DNA of 64,000 bases from Microcebus murinus. Its lineage: Eukaryota; Chordata; Mammalia; Primates; Cheirogaleidae. The notes below the pieces were generated by a model. It worked only from the letters and a program-made list of their open reading frames with translations, did not search any database and was not told the DNA's origin. The stretch is from contig NC_134106.1 of NCBI RefSeq assembly GCF_040939455.1, forward strand, positions 37,780,001 through 37,844,000, written 5' to 3'. Below, in pieces: positions 1-12,465 of this stretch. Each line of letters starts with the position of its first letter. The stretch's first letter is position 1. A program made the position numbers and the translations under genes.

Positions 1-3
1 CAA

Positions 4-19
4 CCCAAAAAAAAAAAAA
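4..19 (+). repeat. A-rich tract at window start
   Basis: A run of 13 A after CCCAAA could be the tail of a retroposon whose body lies before the window. Confidence 0.4.
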
Positions 20-1284
20 TGAGAAGTAGGTCCAAGTAGAGAATCCAGGCCCAATGAACAGAAACCAGGAATTCCTCAGTGGGGCTTCCAACCTTTAGTG
101 TGAGACTTTGAGCCAAACGGAAGTGCAGACCTTCTGAGAGGAGTCCCGGTTTGAGCAGTACCTCCATGGGCTTCCCCACAGAGTGTGGGAAGAATGAGGA
201 AGGGCCTCAGAGAATAGGCATGAGGTGAGCAGGTGAGGCCCTGAGGGATGGGGAAGAACTTGGACACAGGAGAGAGGAAAAGAGGGAAGAATGAATGGGG
301 AGGGAGGCCGGCCAGCAGCAACCAACTCCACTAACATGCAGGCTTCACCTCAGCCCAGGCAGACGGGGGGCCCCCGTAATGCTGTCCCTGGCAGGAGTGA
401 AGGTGCTCCTGTGGGCAGGGGTGCAAGATGGCCCTGAGAACCAGCAGGAGGAAGTACATCCCTGGGTCGGGGGTCAGTCCACCAGGGGGTCAGGTGGGAC
501 CCCACTGCTACCTGGACACCTGAAACACAAGGCATTCATGCTTTCCTTCCTTGGCCTCTGGAGAGGCCCTCACCTGGGACCAGAGGCCAGGACCCTGCTC
601 ATGTCCATTGCCAGGGGCTCAAGTAGGCTCTCAGGAACAAAGAGAGAGGACGGGGCCACCCAGGAGCTCCCACTAATTTCAAAACTGTCCTAGTCAGATT
701 TCCTATAGACTGACTTCATCATGACCTTGGAAATCATCTCCTGTGCATGTTCCTACTCTCCCCACCTCCCCGGACCTTCAGAATTAACCTCGATGCTGTG
801 GGGTGGTCAGGGGAGAGGGCATTCATTAGGTTGGTTTGAATTCAGTTGGGAGGAGAAAATTAGAACATCTGGAAAAAGGAAAGATAAAATGGAAAACTGA
901 CATTGTGCAAGAGGTGTTTCTGGTCCCACTCTGAGCTGAGTAATGTTAATCCTTAGCACGTTCTCAGCTATAGGTCTTTAATGACTTATTCAAGTTATTT
1001 AAATGTGTGATCACATTTACATCTGTGGGACTAGAGATTTTTCTCAGGAAAAATATCAAAATTGGAAAAGAAAAGAATATTCCACATGTGGTTAGCAGAT
1101 TGGAAAAGTGTCCCAAATCTGTCCCTATGCTGAAAGCTGTTTTCTGAAAAATGTCAGTGGCACCAGTCTGAGTCATCTGTGGGCTTATGTGTAGCAGAAA
1201 TGTATTTGAAGTTGGATTAAAGCCCACTGCAGTGATGAACATACTGTATTTCTCATGTCAGATAGCCTTGCAAACTAATGGGAA

Positions 1285-1587
1285 GCCAGGCATGGTAGCT
1301 TATGCCTGTAGTCCCAGCTACTTGGGAGGCTCAGGCAGGAGGATCGCTTGAGCCCAGGAATTAGAGACCAACCTGGGCAACATAGTGAGACCCTGTCTCT
1401 AAAGAAAAAGAAAAAAATTAGCTGGGCATGGTGTCACACACCTGTAGTCCCGGCTACTTGGGTGGCTAAGGCAGGAGATTGCTCGAGCCCAGGAGTTCAA
1501 GGCTATGGCGAGCTATGATCACACCACTGCACTCCAGCCTAGGTGACAGAGCAAGACTCTGTCTCCAAAAATAAAATAAAACAAAAC
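1285..1587 (+). mobile_element. Alu element, old dimeric type, sense
   Basis: Both arms are present with an A-rich linker and an A-rich tail. The first arm is internally deleted and goes directly into the CTACTTGGGAGGC part. The duplicated target ACTAATGGGAA is at 1274-1284 and 1588-1598. The linker lacks the strepsirrhine-type sequence, which suggests an older AluJ-like copy. Confidence 0.9.
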
Positions 1588-4189
1588 ACTAATGGGAAAA
1601 CTCACCCCTCTCTAACCAATTCAGGGTTAACTCCAGGGATGTGGGTGCCTGCATAGCTCAGATAACAGCAGTGAGGACAGCTCTACTATCTGTAAGCAGA
1701 GTCAGCTTGACGATAGGCAAAATAGATTGTCACCCATAGGAGATCATTAGAGAGACACTGGGAAGCAAAGGGCTCCATCACAAGACAGGCAAGGTGTTCC
1801 TTGGGCTTAAGGTGTCAATGCTTTGAGGATGTATCAGATGCCTTCCTAGGACAGCTGGGAAAGAAAGGGCTTAGATAGGCAGGAGGAGGAGGGAAAGCTG
1901 ATTTGGAGCCCAACACTGAGAAGCAGCAGCCAGGATAGTGGGTCACAAGCAGCCAAGGATGGTGTGAGGTTCTCAGATCCTGTATCTTAGTGACAGACTC
2001 TGAGTCAAGGGACAAACACTGTGAGAAGGGAAAGGATCAAATCTATGAGCAAACATCATCAGCTTTACGATTTGGTGGTGGCTTCAAGGAGATATTGGGC
2101 TTGTGTTTAAATGAGCAAGGAAACCAGATGCACAGGTGCCCCTAATCTGGTGAGACTGAAGACCTCCAGGGCGATTCTGCCCAACATGTGGGGCCTGGGC
2201 GGGAGCTGCAGGGTTGCTGTGTCTTGGGCCAGCTCCACCACCTCCTGAGCCATGTCCTGTTAGCATCACACCAGAAAGCCACCAATCCCCAGGGACCTGC
2301 TGACTGCACTGAATCTGCATAGCCCGGAGGTGTCATGCCTGTCTGACTCAGGGAGGAATTGGTTTTGTCAGGTGGTAGGCGCTGGAGGTGAGGTTAAGAT
2401 CGGTCATGTCACCCAGGCTAGGACTAACAGAGTGGAGACGCAGTGGCGTGTTTCTCCAGAGCCCTTCTGTGGCAGAGCCTGCCCAGGGTGGCTTGGCTGC
2501 AGGCTGGGGGTCCCTAGTCCACCCCCCTTCCACAGCAGAGGCTCAGCATGAGGCAGCAGAACAGCTGGTGGGCCTGACTTCCGTCCCCTCCACAGGAGGC
2601 TCGCCCCCCTGGAGATATCGCCAAGGAGATTGTCCAGATTCCTAGCTGGAATTTGGCCTTTGGTCATGTTCCATCACATACCTCAATTGGCTGCCATCCC
2701 CTGCAGGCTTTCGCCTTCTTGAGATGTTTGCTAAACTGAGGTTTCTGTCCCCAGGCTCCTAAGCCTGCCTGCCTAACCCCTGCCCTGACTCCTTCGCTGT
2801 CATTAGTCTCACCGAGTTTCCTGAGTTTAGGTCAACACCACTTTGTGCTAATGCCGCTCGGCATGGTTTCCAGCAGGCCCTGCTTCAGTGTGGAGAGTTT
2901 CCTCTCGTTGGTCCTCCCAGCTCTCTTAGGTATTCTCCCTCCTCCCACTTGCTTTTCGGTGTTCCTCCTGTCTACCCTCTGTCCACCCACATACTCAGCT
3001 GATTTGGGGCCAGTGAAATGTCATCAACACCAAGCCAAAGACTTTGCACCGTTATGGACTCAAGTCAATTTTAGGGGGGTGGCTTGCTTCAGGGTAAGGG
3101 CACATGGTGGCGGGGATGTTTGGTGTGAGGGCCCCCGGCAGTGGGACTGGCGGGGAGTAGGAAAGCCAGCTGGAGCCAAAGCCCTTGATACCAGAGAAAA
3201 TCTCCACGCGTACAATTGACTGGTCTGTTCCATTGAAGATTCTGTCCCTAGATGGTGGCATTATCTAATTGCCAACAAAAGCACATTCAGCGTCTGTGTT
3301 ACAGTGGGCTTGCCTTCTTTGGGGACCGGCCGTAGGGGGCAGAGTGATATGTTCAGTGTGGTTGAAGGGCAGCATCTGACCTGGGAGACCTTGGGGATGT
3401 TCTGCTCCCTGCTGGCTTCCCTCCTGTGTGCCCGTCCCTGCCTCCAAACGCGCCCGGCTCTGAGATTCTGGCTCCCAGGGCTTCAGCGCCATAACGGGGG
3501 GAAGCCAGTGTAGGAGGGGGAGACTTGCCTCCCCAGGAACCTAGCTGCCCTCAGTGGGAGCCAGAGGCAACGAGGGAAATGCTGGCCGAGTAAACTTCTC
3601 TTGTGTACGTGTTCTCTCTTTTCAAGTTTGCTTCAGTGTGAATGTCCCTCTTTAAGGTAAGGCCTCCAGAGTGGGGAGTCTCTCCAGGTAGGTGAGCCCT
3701 CAGGCCCGGTGACACAGAGGCCCCTTCCAACCTCATGATCCGTTTCCATCCAGCCATCCGCGCAGCATGGCGGGACCCCGAGGGAGGCCTCTCCTGCATG
3801 CTCCTGCATGACCGGGCTGTGCTGACAGAAAACCTGGGAAGTGGGCTCGAGACCCTCACACCTCACCAACTTAGCAGCCTGAGGAGGAGCCCTGCCGAAC
3901 AGGCAGCCCCTTCCCCCACAGCCAGCCCACCTGCCCAGGGACCACCTGAGAGCACGGGGCAGAGGTCCATTAGGTGCCATCCTCATCCTCCATCCTGGCA
4001 GAGCCGGGGCATGAGCGAGGCCGGGTCCTGTGGCCCTTCCTGAGGACATGCCCCAGGACGGTGTCCGTCCCGGAGGGGGAGCCCTCATCATTCAACAGGC
4101 CACAAGATCCTTCCCACAGCCAGGGCTCTGGCCCGGAGGTGGAGGACATTGGAAAAGTCCAGAAATATGTTTTTGGTAGTTGACTCAGG

Positions 4190-4735
4190 TGACAGCATGG
4201 CACAGTGGACAAGATACTGGCTTTGACTTCAGAGAGACGTGGGTGGGAATAAAACTGTTATCACAGGATCGCCACGTGATGCTGAGAAGCCACCTCACCC
4301 CAGCTCCTTGAGCCCCAAGCTCCTTATCTGTAAAATGGGATGAGACAACCTCCCTCTTAGAATTCAAACAGCGTTAGGTCACAAACCTGAGCTCCTTTGT
4401 GCACTGTGGACTCTCAGTACATTTTAGTTCCTCTCCCTGCATTCACCACCCCCCACCCCAGCCTGGTAAGACTCATCCCAAGACTCCAAGAAGCAAGAGT
4501 TAAGGATTGCAGGAGGTGGTATGGCATTTGGAGGCTGGACTTTGGAATCAGATGCAACCAGGGTCCAACTTGGGCTGTGGGATCTGGGGAAAGTCCTCAC
4601 CTCTCTAAGCGTCAGTCTGCTGATCCATAGAATGGGGATAACACGTGTGTACCACTCAGGGTTGCTGTGAAGAGTAAACAAACGTAATTATGTGAAATGC
4701 TTAGCACAGTGCCTGATATCCACTGAGCGCTTGGG
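4190..4735 (+). mobile_element. Two MIR SINEs in tandem, sense
   Basis: The first copy (4190-4350) has GGCACAGTGGACAAGATACT and ATCTGTAAAATGGGATGAGA. The second (4508-4735) has GGAATCAGATGCAACCAGGG and CACAGTGCCTGATATCCACT. Confidence 0.85.
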
Positions 4736-7084
4736 TGGTGTGGGTGCTGACAGTGAGGGGAGCAGCAGGGGATCGGAGGCTGAGGGAGGCCGGACTAGAT
4801 AAAACTCCTGTTCCCAAGGCACAGAGGGGCCAGAGTTCAGACAAGGAGATGCACCATCCAGCCGGCCACCAGCTGTTACAGGGCAGAAGGGCGTCTGGTT
4901 AGGAGCACAGTGCAGAGTCCGCAGGGGAGGGTGAAGAGATGTCATTCTAGCACAGCCACTGGTTGGAGCTGGGGGAGTACAGGAGGAGGGAGGTGCTGCG
5001 AGAGCATGCCTCACCCCAGGTGCTAGCATCCCCCGGCCTCTTTGCTTCTCAGGGTGGCACCCCAAGTTTCACCAAGTCATCAGTTCCCCTTTTATTCTAT
5101 GAACTTGTGCACCACCTTTACATTTCCTGCCTTCATTCTCAGTGCGAAGCGGTCAGTGCCCCAGCCCTGAAATGGCAGTGGTCCCCAACACCCGGTTCCA
5201 GCACAGCAGGGTCCCAAATATTTCTGAGCTAAACAGCCTCAGTGGAGAAGCTTTGACCCTGCACAAGAGATTTTGCTGTCGGAGAATTCTGACGGCTGGA
5301 GCACTCCTGTGGCCTGGGGCAGGAGCACTGACTGACAAGACATTTCAGAGCCCCCATCCCCACCTCCACCCAGGGAGGAGTTTGAGCCCTGGGGTGGGCT
5401 GGCCTGGGCTCGGTGGGGCATTTCTATAACTCCTGAGTTTTCCTTTGAGACTTAATGGCTGTTAGGTTGGGCCAGGCCTTCCCGGGTTCATCAAACCTCT
5501 GTTTGTTGAACTTCATTTCCTCGCTGCCCCACCAGCACTTGGAGTAGCACAGCCCACCTAGGAGTGTGGGAAGACTTGCTAGGCCATGCCTGATGGAAGG
5601 AGGGGAGAGCTGAATAAATCAGGGGAGGTTTCCCAGAGGAGCTGGGCCTTGGCAGAGAAAGCTAGGAAGGGTAGGAAGGGAGAAAGGGAAAGGCAGGATC
5701 CAGATCAGTTCCAATACAGGGATTTATTGAGCATATACTCTGTGCCCTCTGTGGAGCCCTGGAGGGGAAGGTTGACAACAAGGAAGGAATCCCTTGCTAC
5801 CACCCTAACATCTCCACCTTGAGAAGCTCAGATGGCAGGAGAAGACTCACTTGGGAACACGAGATGCTTGAGGAATAATAAGCAGTAGGGTCAAGTCCAG
5901 GACCTGGCTCCTAGCAGGGTGCTCATTTGGAAGAGGAGTTTTGAGCTTTGCCTCTCAAGGTTAGAGGCCAGAGGGGGAGCGATGTCGTGAAGACGAAGCC
6001 CCCACCCCCACCCCAAACAGCCTGGGAGGGGTGGCTCCTGGGGCCTGGATCTGTGTCAGGCCACTTCCCACCCCTGGTCTTGCAGAACACCCATCCAGGG
6101 CTGTCCCGTCCCTCTCTGCGACAGTGCTAAAGGATGGTCCAGCAGCCATGAACAGAGGGTCAGTGGTCAGAGCCTGGTTCACGTGTGTTGAAGTTAGGGC
6201 AGGCAGAGCCTCAAGGCTTCCCCCTAGAGGGGCTCAGCCTCCAGCCAGCATTTGCTGTTGGAAGGGTACAAGCCCCAAGGGGCATTTTTCAAGCTGACAG
6301 TGTTCCCTGCCCACATCAACCTCCAAGTTTAGGGCCTTAGATCTCCAAGGGCACACCTATCATGGAGGAAAGAAGCTCTGGGGAATCCAGGTTAGCATTT
6401 GGGGGGCCTAGTGCCCTGTTTATTTCCCATTATTTGCGCTCGAGGGGAGGGGGCAGTTACAGAATTAGATTTGTTCTACACTGAACTTCAAACATTATTT
6501 TAGGATTCTTGGATTTAACAAATGCATATTGGGTTTGTGAAGATCCCTTAAGGTTCCACATCAACCTCAGTCTCTTCAAAGGGAGAAGGCCTGGCCACTT
6601 AGCTGTGACCACCCACCCTGCATGTTCTGGGACCTACTGCACCTCAAAGGAGGTCGTCTTGGAGTGCAGAGCTTGCATGTTGGGAGAACTTAAGGTGTGT
6701 GAGCCCAGCTGAGCATGGAAGAGGGACCAGAAATGACTGGGCCAGTGAAATATGAAATCTACTTGCTCTAAGTAGGGAGATGGGAAGATAAGCCCTCCAG
6801 AGTGGAGCTTATCAACTGAGATGACTTAGGAAATAAACCAGACCTTGACTTGGGGCTTTAGCCGGACTCCTTCCTCCTGCCGCAGCAGCGGGCATCTCAG
6901 CTAGTTCTCGCAGCAGCAGGACCCGCAGCCTTTCTGGGGAGGCATGGTAGATTCAGCCTACCTGGTGTGGGGGTGTTCTACCAAATTGAGAATATAGTCA
7001 CCTCAAAATATGGCATTCCAGAGTTAAACACCCAGCCTGTCTCACAGGCCGAGAGCTAAGGGGAAAGGCTGGACAGAGCTGGGT

Positions 7085-7185
7085 GCTGTACCTGCTGTCA
7101 CAATCTCTGAGACCCTGAGCATGTCACTGACTCTCTCTACTTCTTTCTTGTAAAATGAGGGAATTAAGTAATCCCTAAGATTGAT
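7085..7185 (+). mobile_element. MIR fragment, sense
   Basis: GAGCATGTCACTGACTCTCT followed by TTGTAAAATGAGGGAATTAA is the MIR core. Confidence 0.7.
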
Positions 7186-7206
7186 TCCATCCTCAGTCGC
7201 GTCAAC

Positions 7207-7530
7207 ATGCACCATGAAGGTGGAGATTTGCAGGGTTTTTTAATCAAATTTATTCCAATAAAATTTATGTAGAGTAAAATGCACCCATTTAAAGTGTACA
7301 TTTTGATACATTTTAAAAATGTATCTACCCATATAACCTCCAGTACAACGAATATATACAACATCTACATCCTCCCCAAAAGTTCCCTGGTGCCCTTAGC
7401 CCCAGGCAACCCTGTTCTGCTTTCTGTCACTGGAGATTAGACTTGTCTTTGCCAGAGTTTCATGTAAATGGAGCCACAGAACATGCACTTTTTGTGTCTG
7501 GCTTCTTTCACTCAGCATTATGTTTTTGAG
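7207..7530 (-). mobile_element. LINE-1 remnant, antisense
   Basis: CCCATTTAAAGTGTACATTT, CCCTGGTGCCCTTAGCCCCAG and GTGTCTGGCTTCTTTCACTC are hallmarks of reversed old L1 3' sequence. Confidence 0.8.
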
Positions 7531-7534
7531 ATTT

Positions 7535-7660
7535 GGGACTTAAATTTTTAACTTTTTATTAAGGAAAATTTCGTACACATACAAAAGTATAGAGAACCGT
7601 TTCATGAATCCTCGTGTGTCCCTCATCTAAGGTCAACAATTTGCAATGCATAGTTCATCT
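7535..7660 (-). mobile_element. LINE-1 remnant, antisense
   Basis: CGTACACATACAAAAGTATA followed by GAACCGTTTCATGAATCCTC matches another commonly seen reversed L1 3' segment. Confidence 0.6.
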
Positions 7661-7664
7661 ATCA

Positions 7665-7775
7665 AGGGGGGGAGTCATATCTGTTTTGTTCACAGGTGTG
7701 TCCCAGCACTTAGAACAATTCCCAGCACATAGTAGGCATTCAATCTATATTTGTGGAATGAGTGAATGAATTCTG
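7665..7775 (+). mobile_element. LINE-2 3' end, sense
   Basis: CTGTTTTGTTCACAGGTGTG, CCCAGCACATAGTAGGCATT and GGAATGAGTGAATGAATT are the LINE-2 tail. Confidence 0.8.
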
Positions 7776-8959
7776 TAGACCTATAATATTTTTCCAGCTC
7801 CATCTTTAAATTATTTTCTTATTCTTTATGGCTCAAGATCAATTCCAGTATATGCTTGGGAATTTGAGGTCATAAGACCCTGCATAAGGAGAGCTGAAAT
7901 TATTATTGAATGGTGAGAGGAGGAGGGTGACCTCATCTTGACTTGCAAGTCACATATTAGAATGTTTATATTAATAGTTCCCGTTTCAAAGCCAACAGGC
8001 AGTGCAATAATAAATCCTGGGCCAGGACAACTCTATTTGGAACATTTTCATAAATAAGCGGGGGAGAGATGGGTACATGTAGGAACATGGACTTTGCCAG
8101 GACCAGATTGGAAAAGTTTCTTCTTTGGGCACCAAAAATATCCCTGGAATAGCTAAACTCTAACAGCTGTTGACAATGACACTGTTTTGAAAAGTAGATG
8201 ATAAATGAAAAAGGGCCCCCGGTTAGAAGCAGAGTGAGTCCAGGTCGCCACTGTTTGCCTGCCCGCTCCCGGCTGGGGACACGGGCACAAGATGCATCGC
8301 CAGGCTTGGTCCAGCCCCCTCGCCCTGCTATGGTGGGGCCAGCTCACTTGAGAGCCTCGCCAGCAAGTGCAGGCCCCAGGCGAGCCCTGGCAGGCAGGGT
8401 GCTGTCTCCTCCCACGCTTTTGATTCCTGGAAATCCACATAGCATTTTCTGCGTCATGTTTAGTCTCGGGCACCCTGAGGTCTCCCTTTAGTGGGTTGTA
8501 AAATCAATTTAGTGAATCAGGTGCAAAAAACAAAAAAAGCTGATGGATAAGATAGGACAGAATAGAAACAAGAGAATGGAATATAGCCTAGCACACCGAA
8601 TGCATCACATAGAGTGGAGACAAAGTACAGCTGGCTACACTTTTCCTGGGGCTGGCGCACTAGGTTATAAATAAAATATATTTCTTACTGTTGGCCATAA
8701 TACACAATGTCAAAGGGCTATGCCCCTCTTCACCCCTGGTGTCTGAGAAATGACCCCAAAAGGTTTAGTGGAGTTGGTGGCCTCAGGCACCATGAGGGGT
8801 ACATGGAAGGATGCACTTGTTTGTTTTTAGCACAGCAGCCCGCTATTGACAGAAACCACTGAACTGGTGCCTTGTGCTGGGCACAGTGCTTTGTGCCTTA
8901 GCACAGGTGGCCGCATCGATGCCTCCCAGCAGTTCACAGTGGGAGGCAGGATGGCACAC

Positions 8960-9190
8960 GCCAGGGACACAGGCCTCGGGGTCAGAGCAAGCTCAGCTCA
9001 GGTCCTCACCCCACCCCTCGCTGGGCCTGTGCATACCTTGGGGAAGCTGTTTATCGCCTCCGAGCCTGTTTCCCCGTCTTTGCAATGGGGCTGCGGCTGC
9101 ATCGCCTCCCTGTAGGGTGGGTGTGCGGGTTACAAGAGTCAGGCGTTTAAGGCACTTTGTGCAGTGACAGCACCTGGCAAAGTCTTTGTC
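8960..9190 (+). mobile_element. MIR SINE, sense
   Basis: GGGGAAGCTGTTTATCGCCT, GTTTCCCCGTCTTTGCAATG and GCAGTGACAGCACCTGGCA follow the MIR order. Confidence 0.7.
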
Positions 9191-10062
9191 TACGAGCTTT
9201 GATATTTTTTCCACCTGAAGCTGAACAGGCACTGCCCTGGCACTGGAACTACAAGGTAGGTGTCCGTGTGGAGCTCCAGTCTAGTGGACAAGCCAGCACC
9301 TACCTGAGCCATCATTTATCCCTCATTACCCAAGTGCCAGGAAAGAGAAGGGGGCAGGGGGTGTCAAGGTGCAGGATGGAGACTAGCCTGGCTTGGGGGT
9401 GGTTCTCCCAGAAAGGGACATTTCCTTTCCCACATGGCAGCACCAGACCGTTCTCTTTTGTAGCCTCAGGAGCAGTTTCAGAGCCCGTTTGCAGAGTTTG
9501 AGAGGAAACCAAGCCCTCTCACACTCTCACTTCTGCTCTTGGAGGGGTAGTGGGCTCCACTGCAGAGAGAAGCCCATTGCTTTCTGCTGTCCCCTGGGGA
9601 CTCCCAGGGTCTCCAGTTAGCCAGAGCCTGCCAGCCTGGGCTGAGCTGGGCACTGCTGGAGACAGACGCCCTAGGCCCTCCTCACCCCCAGCGCTGCCAG
9701 CCTCGCTGGGAGCCAAGACTCTTGGGCCACATAGAGACAGCTCCAGGCCACGTAAAAGCCCCAGACTGGATCTCCACAGGGCCAGTGTGCACTGTGGACA
9801 ACGTGGACTCGCTGTGATCATGTAGCCCCAAATGCCTCCTAGCTGGAACTTGTGCTTTCTGTCTTTGTTACCAAATTTTAGAGTCAACTGGTGTCGCAGC
9901 CAAAGCTGTGCATGTGTGTGGGCCCGGTGGGCCTGGGAGGGTCTGAGGAACAGGAATAAGCACCACCCTTCAGAACTGCCCAGAAATGCCTCCCTCCTTA
10001 GAAAGAATGGAGCAATAATGTGTTTGGGGCTAATGCTTTGAGATAATGGTCTTCACCTGCAC

Positions 10063-10407
10063 GTTGTTTTTTTTTTTTGTTTTTTTTTTTTTGAGACAGA
10101 GTCTCACTCTGTTGCCCAGGCTAGAGTAAGTGCCATGGCGTCAGCCTAGCTCACAGCAACCTCAAACTCCTGGGTTCAAGCAATCCTGCCTCAGCCTCCC
10201 AAGTAGCTGGGACTACAGGCATGCTCCACCATGCCCAGCTAATTTTTCCTATATATATCAGTTGGCCAATTAATTTCTTTCTATTTATAGTAGAGACGGG
10301 GGGTCTCACTCTTGCTCAGGCTGGTTTCGAACTCCTGACCTGGAGCAATCCGCCCGCCTCGGCCTCCCAGAGTGCTAGGATTACAGGCGTGAGCCACTGC
10401 GCCCCAC
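10063..10407 (-). mobile_element. Alu element, strepsirrhine type, antisense
   Basis: The poly(T) start is followed by a full dimeric Alu in reverse, with the linker resembling GTTGGCCAATTAATT. A perfect 12-bp target duplication CTTCACCTGCAC lies at 10051-10062 and 10408-10419. Confidence 0.97.
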
Positions 10408-10657
10408 CTTCACCTGCACTTAGATGATACCTCTGGAAAGAGCCTACATGCACAGTCTGCATCTGGGGGACATTCTCAGCCATTGTCATCTGGGACACTC
10501 CAGCCTTCCCCGCAGAGCACCGTGTGGTTGCTGGGGCCAGAGGGGATGTGCTGTGCTGGGGACCCCCGTGGTCTGAAAGACTTAAGCCAAAGGGACATTT
10601 CAGGTCCTGAAAATACTTCTCAGGGCTGGCTTCTCTATGTGGTTTCCTCAGAGAGAG

Positions 10658-10682
10658 TTATTGTACTCTCTGAGTACAATAA
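10658..10682. repeat. Perfect inverted repeat (11-bp arms, 3-nt loop)
   Basis: TTATTGTACTC, the loop TCT, then GAGTACAATAA. It lies in the last PRKCE intron, in unique-looking sequence. Confidence 0.97.
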
Positions 10683-10861
10683 GAAAGTCAGGCTTTTAGT
10701 AAGGGAAATGTTTAAATCCCTGGTTCTTAGCAGTGGAGTTACTAACCCCCTTTGGGAAGCTGATACAGTACACTCTCCAGGAAAATCCAAGTATGTCTAC
10801 ACACAGAACACACTTGTTTGCAAGGTTCGTGGAAGCCCTGGAGTCATTCTCTGGGATGGAG

Positions 10862-10910
10862 GTCGGCAAACTACAGCCCATGGACCAAATCTGGCCTGCC
10901 AGGACCCCCT
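10862..10910 (+). mobile_element. hAT-type DNA transposon fragment (5' end)
   Basis: GTCGGCAAACTACAGCCCAT followed by ACCAAATCTGGCCTGCC is the start of the same hAT family as at 36004. Only the first 50 or so bases remain. Confidence 0.65.
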
Positions 10911-11159
10911 CCTTTGGACCCAGGAATGGCCAGAACTGAGCGGCTTTCCATTTTTAACTGCCATGAAGCTAATCATTTGTGCTCAAAGAACAAATGAGTC
11001 TTCGTTTTCATCTCCCCTAAAATGTGTAATAAACACCTTTTAAATAGAATAGCATAAAGGCCCCAAACTGGAGGACTGTGAGACCCATTCAGCCAGGGGA
11101 CCACTTTTTTAATTGAATTAGTTGGCAACATTTATAAAGTCAGTCAGTCTCTTGCTTAA

Positions 11160-11260
11160 ACAATCTCTGAAGTGGAACCAGCATCGCAATTGTCTAAAGC
11201 TCCCCCAGGTGATTCTAGTGGAGACCCAGGTGAATTACATCTCAGGTTACTGAAAACTCT
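11160..11260 (+). mobile_element. Possible MER5A-like fragment
   Basis: AGCTCCCCCAGGTGATTCTA resembles the right half of MER5A-type elements. Only a short stretch matches. Confidence 0.4.
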
Positions 11261-11849
11261 GCTGTGCCTATTATGCAGTCATTTGGACATGAGGGGATAG
11301 AGCAGTGAGACCAAACTGTAGGAGACAGGCCAATAGTCTCCCAGTGTTTAGAAATGGGGAAAATGTGGATTTGGGATACTTGGAGGTGGATGTTGTTAAA
11401 GCAAGTCTCTAGGAGTTTTTAATGAGATGATAGTTTATGGACATTTGGGGGGGGGACGGTAATCACTTAGAGCTAATTAACTTCATTTCTAACAGAGAAA
11501 TGCTGCAGGTATTTTATATCTTTATAAAAAGAAAAAAGGAAAGCAATGGAAAGAATCTCTGATATCATCCTCATAAGCAAGATGAAAAAAGTGACCGTGG
11601 CTGGTTAATTAATTCTCAGTGATAATACCCCCAAAGAGTACTGGGTGGGACCCATTGTCCCCTTTGCGAGAGGGCTGCTGTAGAGGCAGGTCAGAGGGCT
11701 CTGGGCCTGACCCTGTCCTAACCAATATTTTTATACATGTCTTAATAGAGAAACTGGAGGCATGCCAATCAAATTTTAGGATGTCATAAGGCTGAAGAAT
11801 ATAGCAGATAAGATGGAGGACAGAACTAAAATGACATTTACATCCTATT

Positions 11850-11980
11850 TTAAAGTTTACCCAGGCTTTACCTATATGGTCTTATAACCCTCAGAAAGCC
11901 AGGTGTACTCATTATCCCCACTTCCTAGATGAATACACTGAGATCCAGAGAGGTAAGTTACAGAGTCGTTACCTTTGGTG
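11850..11980 (-). mobile_element. MIR fragment, antisense
   Basis: TCATTATCCCCACTTCCTAG and GAGATCCAGAGAGGTAAGTT match reversed MIR. Confidence 0.7.
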
Positions 11981-12089
11981 ATTGTGACAGCTAGAAATAG
12001 GTCCCCCAAAGTAAGACAAAATCAAGGTTAAGTGCAAAGGATTACTTTTAGATTGAAAAAATCAGTTTCAGAAAAATAAGATTGGGGTT

Positions 12090-12465
12090 TGTATCGGTAT
12101 GCCAGGGCTGCTGTAGCAGAGTACCACAGCCGGGTGGCTTAGAAAACAGAAATGTCTCACAGTTTGGGAGGCTGGAAGTCTGACATCACGGTGTCAGCAG
12201 GGCCGTGCTGCCTCTGAAACCCAGACATTCGCTGACCTACAGCTGCACGCTCCAGCCTGGTCTTCCCTGTGTTGTCTGTCTCTGTTCAGTTTCCCCTTCT
12301 TATCAGGACACCAGTCCTATCGGATTAAGGCCCACCTAATGATCTCATCTTACTTTGATCACACCTGCAAAGACCTTATTTCCAAGTGAGGTCACATTCT
12401 GAAGGACAGGTGTGTAGAAGAACTTCACATAGCTTTTTTGGGAGACATAGTTCAACCCATGATAG
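12090..12465 (-). mobile_element. MLT1-type MaLR LTR, antisense
   Basis: In reverse orientation it reads TGTATCGGTATGCCAGGGCT, then GGGTGGCTTAGAAAACAG, CAGGACACCAGTCCTATCGG and CAAAGACCTTATTTCC. These are the MLT1 landmarks in the expected reverse order. It lies in the last PRKCE intron. Confidence 0.88.

Larger units (their letters stand above)
1599..10050 (+). other. PRKCE intron sequence outside listed repeats
   Basis: Apart from the MIR, LINE-1 and LINE-2 pieces listed, this stretch is moderately GC-rich (about 2.1-6.3 kb) and unique-looking. I see no splice-flanked frame, RNA gene or promoter in it. The short open frames are not supported by any recognisable domain. A small LINE-2-like piece is possible at 5720-5765. 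Confidence 0.6.

Noticed and set aside
10483..11043. 186-codon open frame on the plus strand
   Set aside because: It includes the perfect hairpin and part of a hAT fragment, has no recognisable domain and no splice-compatible context, and lies in the PRKCE intron.
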